A stretch of 64,000 nucleotides of DNA from an uncultured Geobacteraceae bacterium (GTDB lineage Bacteria; Desulfobacterota; Desulfuromonadia; Geobacterales; Pseudopelobacteraceae), in the NCBI GenBank assembly GCA_903939115.1, contig CAJAFV010000086.1:50655-114654 (forward strand), read 5' to 3'. How positions within the stretch are numbered: position 1 is the stretch's first letter; every line of letters starts with the position of its first letter. Positions 7,415-15,518 of the stretch are shown here, in pieces. The position numbers and the translations under genes were made by a program. The notes beneath the pieces are model-generated. The model did no database searches. It saw only the letters and a list, made by a program, of their open reading frames with translations, and was not told the origin of the DNA.

Positions 7415-8734
7415 TTACCGTTTGAGGGCCAAAGCCTCCTGAGTCATTTCGTCAGCTGTTGTGATGGTCTTTGAGTTGGCTGAATACGCCCGTTGGGTCA
7501 GGATCATACTGACCATCTGACTGGCCATGTCGACGTTGCTCTGCTCGAGTGAGTTGGTGTAGATCCTTTCGCTAATGCCATTCGGAGCATTGGCTGCCAA
7601 AGTGAACGGTATTGCAGTGACGCCGGAAGTGGCTGTCGGCCTGAAAAGCGTACCGCCCGCTTTTTCCAGACCGTTCGGATTGATAACCGTCATAATGGCC
7701 AGCCGCTGTACGGTGGCTGCGTTGGCAGCCGTTGCTGGAACTCCAACCTGCCCGGAAAGATTGTAGTAGTTTAAGGTGATGCCGTCTTTGCCGATGTAGG
7801 TAATCAGACCGCTCGGATCAATGCTGGTGATCTTGCTGAACGCCAAACCTTGAGCCGCTGCTAATTGGGCTTTGGCTGCCGGGACAGGTTCTGCCGTCGT
7901 ATATGCCGTGTTAAGACCTGTTTTAAAGGCGGCAAATAGCCCAGATGCTCCTGTAGCTGCTCCGGGTGATGTTGTAAATGAAGAGCTGTTCGTCAACGCA
8001 TAAAGCGCTGTGAATGCTGCCTGCGCTGCTGCAGTATTGGCAGGGCTCGACGTGGTGACCGCAAGATCCGCAGCCGTTTTAGCTGTAAGGGCGGCTGCAG
8101 CGATTGCATCAGCTGCAGCTTTCTCAGCAGCTGTAGCTGCAACGACCGCAGGCGGACCGACCGCTGGGGCTATCACTTTGACAGCAGCTGCAAAAGCAAT
8201 GGCAGCAGTGTTTTGTGCTACAGCCTGAGCTTGTACGACAAGATCCGTTGCAGGGACGGCAGCGGCGACGGCAGTATTGGCGGTCGCAATAGCTGCCGCA
8301 TTGTCGTTGAATTTAATCGGATTCCCCTGGGTATCGAGTACCTGATAGGTGTCCGGATTTACCAGATTTAACTTGTCATCCAAACGGAAGGCTCCGGCCC
8401 GTGTCAACATACAGCCATTCTGGTTAACCGGTGCTGTTGCATTGGGATCCATAACGGCAAAAAAACTACCACCTTGAATAGCCAGGTCGGTCACGCTCTC
8501 GGTGAGGGCAAACGACCCCTGCCCGTAAATAGTATCAACCTGTTGAATTTGAGTACCACGACCAATTTGTGCACTGCCGTTGATGTTTGTGGAAAGTATG
8601 TCTGAAAAGATCATACGGCTGCTTTTAAAGCCAATCGAGTTGACGTTTGAAAGGTTGTCGCCGATGACGTTGATGCCTTCAGCGTTGGCCAAAAGGCCGC
8701 TGACGCCGGTAAATAATGCAGATGTAACGCTCAT
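7415..8734 (-). CDS. flgE: Flagellar hook protein FlgE with an alanine-rich insert
   Basis: The ATG at 8734 follows GGAGG and gives 439 residues. The N-terminal rod/hook signature (ALFTGVSGLLANAEGINVIG, then DNLSNVNSIGFKSSR) and the C-terminal DMASQMVSMILTQRAYSANSKTI stretch, cited as QMVSMILTQRAYSAN, are standard for axial proteins. FlgE builds the hook that joins rod and filament. Residues about 146-297 are low complexity, with 59 alanines among 152 residues, and take the place of the usual variable D2 region. A FlgF/FlgG-like protein is less likely because flgD lies two genes upstream, typical for the hook gene. Confidence 0.88.
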   Translation of the reverse strand: MSVTSALFTGVSGLLANAEGINVIGDNLSNVNSIGFKSSRMIFSDILSTNINGSAQIGRGTQIQQVDTIYGQGSFALTESVTDLAIQGGSFFAVMDPNATAPVNQNGCMLTRAGAFRLDDKLNLVNPDTYQVLDTQGNPIKFNDNAAAIATANTAVAAAVPATDLVVQAQAVAQNTAAIAFAAAVKVIAPAVGPPAVVAATAAEKAAADAIAAAALTAKTAADLAVTTSSPANTAAAQAAFTALYALTNSSSFTTSPGAATGASGLFAAFKTGLNTAYTTAEPVPAAKAQLAAAQGLAFSKITSIDPSGLITYIGKDGITLNYYNLSGQVGVPATAANAATVQRLAIMTVINPNGLEKAGGTLFRPTATSGVTAIPFTLAANAPNGISERIYTNSLEQSNVDMASQMVSMILTQRAYSANSKTITTADEMTQEALALKR

Positions 8735-8839
8735 GGTGTTGCCTCCATTGTTTGTGTGAGAGAGTTTATGGTGCGTAAAACGCGTCAATCGATCGGCGTT
8801 TCGAGGGCTTCCTCTCGGAGGACCGGCCCTGCTTCTGGT

Positions 8840-9226
8840 TTAAATCACTACCGCTGAATCTATGTTCGTAAAAACGTTGCCCTTCATTTGTGCCCGGTCC
8901 ATAGCGGTCACCACGGTCCGGTTTTTAATGCTGACTACCAGTGCTGAATCTCCCATCATAACCAGTGATTCCTTCCCACCTTTCTGGGCGACACTGTTGA
9001 CGGCCCCTTCAAGGTTGGCAAGGTCGCTGGCAGAGAGGGTTATGTTGCGCGCCCTAAGTCTGTCCTGGGCATGTTGCGAAAACTTCACTCCCTGCGCCGG
9101 CAGTTTTTCGTCCAGGACTCTGGCAAATGCGGAGTTCTCTGGTCTGCCTGTTACCGGTTTTTGCGGTTGCGGTCGATCGATCCTGCCCGGCTGAACCGGA
9201 TTTGGCATAAAAATCTGATCTATCAT
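8840..9226 (-). CDS. Small flagellar operon protein (TIGR02530-type)
   Basis: A 128-residue soluble protein. The C-terminal part contains VKFSQHAQDRLRARNI, LANLEGAVNSVAQKGGKESL and ALVVSIKNRTVVTAMD, the pattern of the flagellar operon protein family found between flgD and flgE in many bacteria. Its molecular role is not established. The N-terminal 40 residues are proline rich and probably disordered. It follows flgD after six bases and precedes flgE. Confidence 0.8.
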   Translation of the reverse strand: MIDQIFMPNPVQPGRIDRPQPQKPVTGRPENSAFARVLDEKLPAQGVKFSQHAQDRLRARNITLSASDLANLEGAVNSVAQKGGKESLVMMGDSALVVSIKNRTVVTAMDRAQMKGNVFTNIDSAVVI

Positions 9227-9232
9227 AGATTG

Positions 9233-9895
9233 TTACACCCCCTTGACGCTGATGACATCGGTCAGCGATACGATAGTGCCGCCAATGTTCAGCTTCGGAG
9301 TACTGCCCGCAAGGTTGACACCATCGATCCTTCCTGTGGTGTACGTGGTTGCCGGCAGTGAAATGCCGGTTGCCGAAGCAGCTTTAACGGAAAACGTGTA
9401 AGCCCCTGCGGGAAGTAATGCGCCACTGTTGTCGCGACCATCCCAGAGGATGTTGTTATCGCCCACCTTGGATGCTCCCAGATCAGTTGTTTTTACAGTC
9501 ACTCCAGCGCTGTTAACTATTGATATTTGCGTTGATGCAGAAGGAATAGACAAGTTGAACATCAGGGAAGAGGGAGCGGTGCCATCAAAGGTTGCAACGT
9601 TTCCGTTTGCTTTGACATCTTTACCAATGAACGAAAGTGCTGTCAGGCTGATGGAATTGTTCTGAGCTGACAACAAATCCTTAAGCGCTGTGTTGCTGTT
9701 ATACGACTGCTCAACCAGAGACAGCTGTGAGAGCTGATCCAGCATGGCACTCGGGTCTTGCGGTTTCAACGGATCCTGGTACTGCAGCTGGGCGATAAAA
9801 AGCTTCATAAAGTCATCCTTGTTCATTCCCAGAGATTTCTTCATGGCTGCTGCCGTTGCCGTTGTATCAGTGGTTCCTGTTACGGTACTTACCAT
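9233..9895 (-). CDS. flgD: Flagellar hook assembly protein FlgD
   Basis: The 220-residue protein opens with the conserved FlgD segment MNKDDFMKLFIAQLQYQDPL (residues about 24-43), followed by KPQDPSAMLDQLSQLS. A FlgD Ig-like/Tudor part follows (DNNILWDGRDNSGALLPAGAYTF, cited as WDGRDNSGALLPAG). FlgD is the hook cap needed for FlgE polymerisation. It is flanked by fliK upstream and the small flagellar gene downstream, a common arrangement. No irregularity is seen. Confidence 0.95.
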   Translation of the reverse strand: MVSTVTGTTDTTATAAAMKKSLGMNKDDFMKLFIAQLQYQDPLKPQDPSAMLDQLSQLSLVEQSYNSNTALKDLLSAQNNSISLTALSFIGKDVKANGNVATFDGTAPSSLMFNLSIPSASTQISIVNSAGVTVKTTDLGASKVGDNNILWDGRDNSGALLPAGAYTFSVKAASATGISLPATTYTTGRIDGVNLAGSTPKLNIGGTIVSLTDVISVKGV

Positions 9896-9913
9896 TATAT
9901 TCTCACCTCACTT

Positions 9914-11347
9914 TCAATAATGAATATCGAGCATCGACTGCCCCTGACGTCTCTGCTGGAGCGCCTGTTCGGACGGGAGATCAGCCTGTGCGGTGGTATA
10001 ACCGCGCGGAGATGTCCAAAGCTGCTGCTGTTGCTGCTGTTTCGTCAGTTCACGCCAGGCATTCTGATTCTGCCCCTGGTTTCCAGAACCTTTTCCTCCG
10101 GTGGTAACATCAAAAGATTCCATTGTTATGTTTTGGCGCGCCAGCGTTTCCTTGAGCGTATCGACATGCTGCAGGATTGCATCACGGACTGATCTGTTTT
10201 CAGAGACAATTTCGATCGAAAGTTTTTGCCCCTGGAGATTCAGGTTCATTTTGATTTCGCCGAGGTTTTCTGGCGAAAGGGTCAGTGTCATCTGCTGTTT
10301 CCCCTGTTTTATGTCGTGCTGATCCAATCTCTCTTTGACCTGCTGCATAACCTGTTCCGGAATGTCATGCCGGAGTGGTTCGGATGTTGCGGATTTACTC
10401 ATGACCGCCGACACTTTCTGCGGTTCCACGAGCAGTTGCCCCGACAGGTGCTGCGTCGTATCCGGATTGTCATTGGCACCATCAGGCTGCCCCTGATTGT
10501 TGTCACTGCCGTTTGAATCCTCCGAACCCAAGCTGCCGGATACATCCGTCAGCAGAGCAGAAGTCACTTCTTTGACAGCAGTCGCATCTGTACCTGTCCG
10601 GACCTTCTCTGTCTGAGGATCAGAACCAGGATGCTGTCTGATCGAGCGGGTACCATTAAGGAGTGTAGCCGTTGCAGCAGGTGCAGCAGCTACTCGGGGG
10701 ATAATCGGGAGAGGCTGCGAGAGTTGAATTTCCAACTCCAGCTCCGATGTTGGAGCCGTTACGACGGCAGGTTGTTCTGTTGCCATGAAGGCGTTCTGCT
10801 GCATGTCAACAACGACTGGTGCCGGTTTGGTCACTTCCACTGTTCTTGCGGAAGTTTCAGGTTTAACTTCTGTCGGAGCTGTTTGAGCTGCAACAGGAGC
10901 TGCCTCTACTGCTGTTGCTGTTGGAGCCGTTACGACGGCAGGTTGTTCTGTTGCCATGGCGGCGTTCTGCTGCATGTCAACAACGACTGGTGCCAGGACA
11001 GCAATTTCTGGCATTCTGCCAAGCTGTGCGTATGCCGCCAGGGCCATTTGAGACGTAATGCTGGATAATTCGCTGCCCTGTGGCAAAACATCGGCAGAAA
11101 CATCCTTCTCTTCACGAGCAGCTGGTTTTAGTGAAACATCTTTCTCACCCTGCGCCTGCTCCGCCTGATTTGCGTCAGTCGGGGTATTCATCTGCGCCAG
11201 CGCTTGAAGCCCGCTCAGCAACCCGGCAAAATCACTGTCGCCCTGCGGTGCGCCTTCCTTTGTCACAGCAACTGCCGATGATGCCTTTTGAGCAGTAAGC
11301 GGCATAGCTGTCAATGTTGATGTTACGTTCATCTGTCCATTATTCAT
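9914..11347 (-). CDS. fliK: Flagellar hook-length control protein FliK
   Basis: The 477-residue protein has a long low-complexity N-terminal part rich in Ala, Thr, Val and Gln. Its C-terminal Flg_hook domain at about 325-410 carries LSPENLGEIKMNLNLQGQKL, the hallmark LGEI-L pattern. FliK is secreted, measures the hook and makes FlhB switch substrate class. Residues about 118-143 and 175-200 are near-identical copies (VVVDMQQNA-x-MATEQPAVV), encoded by a 76-bp DNA repeat. The tail after the domain contains a QQQQQQ run. Position between motE and flgD agrees with the call. Confidence 0.88.
   Translation of the reverse strand: MNNGQMNVTSTLTAMPLTAQKASSAVAVTKEGAPQGDSDFAGLLSGLQALAQMNTPTDANQAEQAQGEKDVSLKPAAREEKDVSADVLPQGSELSSITSQMALAAYAQLGRMPEIAVLAPVVVDMQQNAAMATEQPAVVTAPTATAVEAAPVAAQTAPTEVKPETSARTVEVTKPAPVVVDMQQNAFMATEQPAVVTAPTSELELEIQLSQPLPIIPRVAAAPAATATLLNGTRSIRQHPGSDPQTEKVRTGTDATAVKEVTSALLTDVSGSLGSEDSNGSDNNQGQPDGANDNPDTTQHLSGQLLVEPQKVSAVMSKSATSEPLRHDIPEQVMQQVKERLDQHDIKQGKQQMTLTLSPENLGEIKMNLNLQGQKLSIEIVSENRSVRDAILQHVDTLKETLARQNITMESFDVTTGGKGSGNQGQNQNAWRELTKQQQQQQLWTSPRGYTTAQADLPSEQALQQRRQGQSMLDIHY
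10748..10823. repeat. 76-bp direct repeat in fliK, copy 1
   Basis: This stretch recurs at 10919-10994, offset by exactly 171 bp (57 codons), with two adjacent mismatches (AA versus GC near 10788). It keeps the reading frame and lies in the disordered FliK ruler region, so copy number could alter ruler length. Confidence 0.9.
10919..10994. repeat. 76-bp direct repeat in fliK, copy 2
   Basis: Second copy of the repeat at 10748-10823. The near-identity at the DNA level points to a recent in-frame duplication. Confidence 0.9.
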
Positions 11348-11404
11348 TAGTTTTCACCTCCCTTCTGATAGATTTTTTACGGGGGGGACTGGTAGCCCGT
11401 AAAT

Positions 11405-11977
11405 TTATGAATTATTATTGAGATTGTTCTTTATCCATTTAAGAACCATCGGTTGGTTGAGATACGGCATCAACTTCAGGATCATCTTGTTATCCAGGTC
11501 ATTCAGAATCGCAATAACTTCGACCTCTTCCATTTTACCCAGAAACTGTCCGGCCTGTTCAGGCCGCATTTTCTTGAGAAGCGCCAGCATACGCTTACGC
11601 TTTTCATCAAGAGCCTTTTTCTTTTGTTTCAGCGATTCGTCAAGACGCTTTTTGCTTTCTTCCAGCGCCTTGACCTGCGATTCCAGCTTATCGCTCAGTT
11701 TTTTCAGCTCCAGCTCTTTTGCCGCCAGAGCAGCCTCTTTTTCGGCCAACTGCTGGCGCCGGGCATCCTGAAGCGCCTTCTCTTCACGTGCCGCCCGCGT
11801 GGCATTAATCGGTTGCGGAGCCGTTCCAACAGGCTCTTTGCCCGCCTCGGCAGGAGGTTTAGCCGCAGTTTCATTCTGAACGGCAGCACTGGCAAAAACG
11901 GCTGGCATGGAATACTGAGCCAGAAGAAGGCTTCCCCCAAACAAGAGGGCCAGTAATAGTTTTTTTTTCTGATTCAC
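11405..11977 (-). CDS. MotE-like flagellar protein (MgtE_N-like domain, coiled coil)
   Basis: A 190-residue protein with an N-terminal signal or anchor helix (LLLALLFGGSLLLAQ), a long charged coiled coil (about 65-135) and a C-terminal helical domain. That domain contains MRPEQAGQFLGKMEEVEVIAI and ILNDLDNKMILKLMPYLN, cited in short form, and resembles the MgtE N-terminal fold. Proteins of this layout next to fliJ are called MotE and act as periplasmic chaperones for stator protein MotC in some alphaproteobacteria. The gene overlaps the fliJ stop by ATGA. The exact role here is inferred from architecture and position. Confidence 0.75.
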   Translation of the reverse strand: MNQKKKLLLALLFGGSLLLAQYSMPAVFASAAVQNETAAKPPAEAGKEPVGTAPQPINATRAAREEKALQDARRQQLAEKEAALAAKELELKKLSDKLESQVKALEESKKRLDESLKQKKKALDEKRKRMLALLKKMRPEQAGQFLGKMEEVEVIAILNDLDNKMILKLMPYLNQPMVLKWIKNNLNNNS

Positions 11978-12417
11978 GTCGGCTTATCCTTCTTTTGGAT
12001 GGATATTTCGTCGAGAAAGTTCCGCTCCTTGGTTGCCATCTCCTGCCGAAACTCGGCAGCCTTTTTCTCTTTCAATGATTCGAGGACTTTCTTTTCTTTA
12101 CTTGCTTCCAACAAGTCGGATCTTTTGTCATTCATAATCTGGTCAAGCTCTACGATCCGTTCGCCATACTGTTTTATCTGTTCGCGCTTGCGGGAAAAAA
12201 AATCTGCATACATCCGCATGTCGTCAATACATCCGATATCCTGCTGACACCGCTGGAATTCTTGTGATAACAGTTCAACCAGATCCTCTTCCCGCTTTAA
12301 CTCCTGATTGGCCTGTTCGAGCAGCTGTTTCGCTACTGCAAACTCCTGTTTGCGCAGCTTTTCCATTTCGCGGCGATACACGAGTACCTGTTCCAGCTCA
12401 AATGTTTTTCCAGCCAT
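11974..12417 (-). CDS. fliJ: Flagellar export protein FliJ
   Basis: A 147-residue, almost entirely helical and highly charged protein. It has the FliJ pattern: FELEQVLVYRREMEKLRKQE at the start, long heptad-like coils and many Lys/Glu/Gln residues. FliJ links the ATPase FliI to the export gate FlhA and promotes ATPase ring formation. It sits directly after fliI (30 bases) and overlaps the motE-like gene by four bases. Sequence conservation is low in this family, so the call rests on position and composition. Confidence 0.88.
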   Translation of the reverse strand: MAGKTFELEQVLVYRREMEKLRKQEFAVAKQLLEQANQELKREEDLVELLSQEFQRCQQDIGCIDDMRMYADFFSRKREQIKQYGERIVELDQIMNDKRSDLLEASKEKKVLESLKEKKAAEFRQEMATKERNFLDEISIQKKDKPT

Positions 12418-12447
12418 CAGACGTTACTCCCCCGAACATCGCTGGAA

Positions 12448-13767
12448 TCAGGATTCAAACATTACCTTTAAATCCTGTAACGCTTCTTCCAGCATGACCG
12501 GATTATGAACAGCCTGTTTCATAAATGACTGCATCTGCTCAATGTGGTCTACAGCATAATCTATACCGGGATTGCTCCCTTTTTTATACGCCCCGATATT
12601 TATCAGATCCTCTGACTGACGGTACGTCGCGAGCACCTCTTTGAACCGGGAAGCTACTTTCAGGTGCTCATCCGAAGCAACATCCGTCATGACTCGACTG
12701 GCGCTTGCGAGAACGTCGATTGGCGGATAGATGGCCCTCGCTGCAAGATCACGCGACAGTACGATGTGACCATCGAGAATACTGCGCATCGCATCCGAAA
12801 TCGGCTCGTTGAAGTCGTCCCCCTCGACAAGAACCGTATAAAGAGCGGTGATGCTCCCCTCAGGAAAATTACCGGTCCGCTCAAGTAATTTCGGGAGCGC
12901 CGCAAAAACTGAGGGGGTATATCCTTTAGTCGTAGGCGGCTCACCTATGGCAAGACCAACCTCACGCATCGCCATAGCAAATCGGGTTGCAGAGTCCATC
13001 ATCAGCAGCACTTTTTTACCCTGATTTTTAAAATATTCCGCTATTGTTGTTGCTATGTATGCACCGCGCATCCTTACGAGAGGGGGCTGATCAGACGTAG
13101 CGACCACCACAACGGACTTTTTCAGTCCTTGATCCTGCAGATCCTTTTCAATAAATTCGCGAAGTTCACGCCCACGCTCACCAATAAGTGCAATAACGTT
13201 AACATCAGCTTCGGTGTAGCGGGCGATCATCCCCAGCAAAGTTGATTTACCCACGCCGGAACCGGCCATAATACCGACCCGTTGCCCCTGACCGCAGGTC
13301 AGCAGGCCGTTTATGCTGCGGATACCGAGATCAAGCGGTTTCCGGATCGGCGGGCGCGACATCGGGTTAACCGGCAGGGCGTATATCGGATATTCTTCCT
13401 CTACATCTATCGGGCCTTTATCGTCAATCGGCTTGCCAAGGCCGTCGATAACACGACCCAGCATGAGTGGTCCCACCCCCAAAGTGGCTTTGTCGCGCCG
13501 GACAGAGATCAGGCTGTCAAGACCAACTCCGCGCAGTTCGCCAAGCGGCATAAGGAGCGTCTTGTTATTACGAAAACCGACGACTTCGGCCGGAATCGGA
13601 GCTCCTTCCAGCGGTTTGATCTCGCAAATAGCGCCCACGGAAGTGTCAGGGCAATAGCCCTCAATCACGAGACCAACGACCTGGGTAACCTTACCATGCA
13701 ATCTGACCGGTTTTGTCGATGCAAGAGTCGCACGGTATTTTTTCAGGTTGATCTTTATCTCAGGCAT
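12448..13767 (-). CDS. fliI: Flagellum-specific ATPase FliI
   Basis: The 439-residue protein is a RecA/F1-beta type ATPase. The Walker A motif GSGVGKST lies near residue 168, GERGRE near 197 and the Walker B region LLMMDSATRFAMA near 255. The N-terminal part carries the beta-barrel domain of export ATPases. FliI unfolds and delivers export substrates with FliH and FliJ. It lies 17 bases after fliH. A T3SS ATPase is excluded by context. Confidence 0.97.
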   Translation of the reverse strand: MPEIKINLKKYRATLASTKPVRLHGKVTQVVGLVIEGYCPDTSVGAICEIKPLEGAPIPAEVVGFRNNKTLLMPLGELRGVGLDSLISVRRDKATLGVGPLMLGRVIDGLGKPIDDKGPIDVEEEYPIYALPVNPMSRPPIRKPLDLGIRSINGLLTCGQGQRVGIMAGSGVGKSTLLGMIARYTEADVNVIALIGERGRELREFIEKDLQDQGLKKSVVVVATSDQPPLVRMRGAYIATTIAEYFKNQGKKVLLMMDSATRFAMAMREVGLAIGEPPTTKGYTPSVFAALPKLLERTGNFPEGSITALYTVLVEGDDFNEPISDAMRSILDGHIVLSRDLAARAIYPPIDVLASASRVMTDVASDEHLKVASRFKEVLATYRQSEDLINIGAYKKGSNPGIDYAVDHIEQMQSFMKQAVHNPVMLEEALQDLKVMFES

Positions 13768-13784
13768 GGCGCGTCATGCCCGCA

Positions 13785-14501
13785 TTACTGCTCTTCAACA
13801 ACGGTTGTGCGTTGTTCGAGGAGGCTCCGGTATAAGTGTTCCAACTGACCGTCCAGAGAGGCGTCTACAGTCCCCATCACGGTGTCAACAAGGCAGAAAC
13901 CGGTGGCAACTGAAGGGTCAGGTTTAATCAACAGGTGCTCAGTGAGAAGTTCCCGAAGGAGCAATTCATCGCGTCCTGAGGTAACCAGCAGATAGTCGTC
14001 AGGATTGATGCGCACGGTTATCTCCTCTCGAGCCGACAGATCTGCGATTGCATTTTGGACGACGCCGGACAGAATTGAACGATCCTGGGATACTTCCCTG
14101 ATTATTACTTTGCGGGCTACAAGCATAATCAGGTTGATTATTTCATCCTCTGATTCACGAAATATTTTATCGCGCAGATTATGTATTGTCTCGCTTGAGG
14201 CGCGCAGAGCCCGAAAAACGTTTATCAGCCCGCGCTCTGCGAGCTCCTTGCCCTCTTTCAGGCCGTTATTGAAGGCCTCATTGATTCGTTGATCAAGTTC
14301 TTCTTCAGTTATCACAAGAGGAGGGGGCCCTGTATCGATGGCCTCCTCTTGATTTGAACCAGGCACATTAAATGGGACAAAACTCCCGTGGTCTTGAGTT
14401 AAAGGCGTTATACCGCCACTCTCTCTAATATTTCTGTAGCTGTATTCTGAAAGTCCTGAAACCTTGTTGTCGCCCCTTTTGATGATTTTAGACAAGGACA
14501 T
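13785..14501 (-). CDS. fliH: Flagellar assembly protein FliH
   Basis: From the ATG at 14501, preceded by AAGGGAAG, the protein has 238 residues. It has a disordered N-terminus, a helical middle (ELDQRINEAFNNGLKEGKEL) and a C-terminal region similar to V-type ATPase subunit E / FliH (VRINPDDYLLV, then a GFCLVDTVMGTVDASLD strand region). FliH is the negative regulator and stator-like partner of FliI and binds FliN. A TTG start at 14522 is possible but has worse spacing. The start overlaps fliG by 14 bases. Confidence 0.9.
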   Translation of the reverse strand: MSLSKIIKRGDNKVSGLSEYSYRNIRESGGITPLTQDHGSFVPFNVPGSNQEEAIDTGPPPLVITEEELDQRINEAFNNGLKEGKELAERGLINVFRALRASSETIHNLRDKIFRESEDEIINLIMLVARKVIIREVSQDRSILSGVVQNAIADLSAREEITVRINPDDYLLVTSGRDELLLRELLTEHLLIKPDPSVATGFCLVDTVMGTVDASLDGQLEHLYRSLLEQRTTVVEEQ

Positions 14502-15480
14502 CGTCGCTTCCCTTGCCGCCAATTACCAGTTTCCCCTCTTCCTCCATTTTGCGGACGATCTTGATGATTTCGCCCTGCGCTTTTTCAACATCTGAAAGCC
14601 GGACCGGCCCCATGACTTCCAGGTCCTCTTTAATCATATCTGCTGCGCGGCTGGAGATGTTCCTGAAAATCTTTTCCTTGACATCTTCGGGAGATGTTTT
14701 CATCGCCAATGTCAAGGTATCATTGGACACTTCACGCATTATGGACTGAATGCTACGATCGTCCAGTGCGAAAACATCCTCAAAGGTAAAGAGGTGTTTA
14801 CGAATTATTTCTGATAACGGAGGACTTAGGGCATCAAGTTTATCAAGAATCAGTTTTTCCCTGCTACGGTCAAAGTGGCTGAACATATCGACGACTTTAT
14901 CAATGCCGCCAATTTTATACCGTTGCGTCCCCCCCATAGACTTAAGTTCGCGCTTCATGACGTCGTCAAGCTCTTTGAGAATTTCTGGTGAGATCTGGTC
15001 GACATCTGCGATCCGGAGAACGACTTCAGCTTGAAGCTCTTGTGGGAGGAGACCAACAATTTCACAGGTTTGCTTTGATTTGAGTTTGGCGAGGACAACC
15101 GCTATAGTCTGGGGGTGTTCCTGCGAAAGAAAGTTGGCAACACTTTTTGAGTCCATATTTGCGAGAATATCAACAAGGTCGCCATAACTGGAGACCTGTA
15201 TCTCACCCATCAGTGCCTGAGCTTTTTCAGCTCCGAGTGCTTTTTCGAGAATTTTTAATACGAACTCGTCCCCTTGGGAGAACATGCCTGATTCAGGGTC
15301 AATCACGGTCGTAAAGTCGCTGACAACTCCCCTGATTGTTTCACGCGAAACATGACCAAGAGCGCCCATACTTTTACTGATTTTTTTTATTTCATTATCA
15401 TCAAGATGCTCAAAAACCTTAGAAGTAACATCATTTCCGAGGTAGAGTAGTAATATTGCTGATTTTTCTGCACCTGTCAT
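14488..15480 (-). CDS. fliG: Flagellar motor switch protein FliG
   Basis: The 330-residue protein has three armadillo-like domains in FliG order. The N-terminal domain begins GAEKSAILLLYLGNDVTSKV, the middle domain includes EHPQTIAVVLAKL, and the C-terminal torque domain includes FTFEDVFALDDRSIQSIMRE, with charged residues for stator contact. FliG couples the MS-ring protein FliF to the stators. It starts 38 bases after fliF and overlaps fliH. Length and motifs are standard. Confidence 0.97.
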   Translation of the reverse strand: MTGAEKSAILLLYLGNDVTSKVFEHLDDNEIKKISKSMGALGHVSRETIRGVVSDFTTVIDPESGMFSQGDEFVLKILEKALGAEKAQALMGEIQVSSYGDLVDILANMDSKSVANFLSQEHPQTIAVVLAKLKSKQTCEIVGLLPQELQAEVVLRIADVDQISPEILKELDDVMKRELKSMGGTQRYKIGGIDKVVDMFSHFDRSREKLILDKLDALSPPLSEIIRKHLFTFEDVFALDDRSIQSIMREVSNDTLTLAMKTSPEDVKEKIFRNISSRAADMIKEDLEVMGPVRLSDVEKAQGEIIKIVRKMEEEGKLVIGGKGSDDVLV

Positions 15481-15518
15481 AGCATCCCTTTTCCAGCTTT
15501 TAACTGCGTGTGTATACT

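Noticed and set aside
10748..10994. Repeats in fliK as a possible CRISPR array
   Set aside because: There are only two long copies, in frame inside a gene, with no regular spacers and no cas genes.
11376..11403. TTTACGGG...CCCGTAAA hairpin between fliK and the MotE-like gene as terminator
   Set aside because: The U-run is on the wrong side for the minus-strand transcript, and the operon clearly continues through it.
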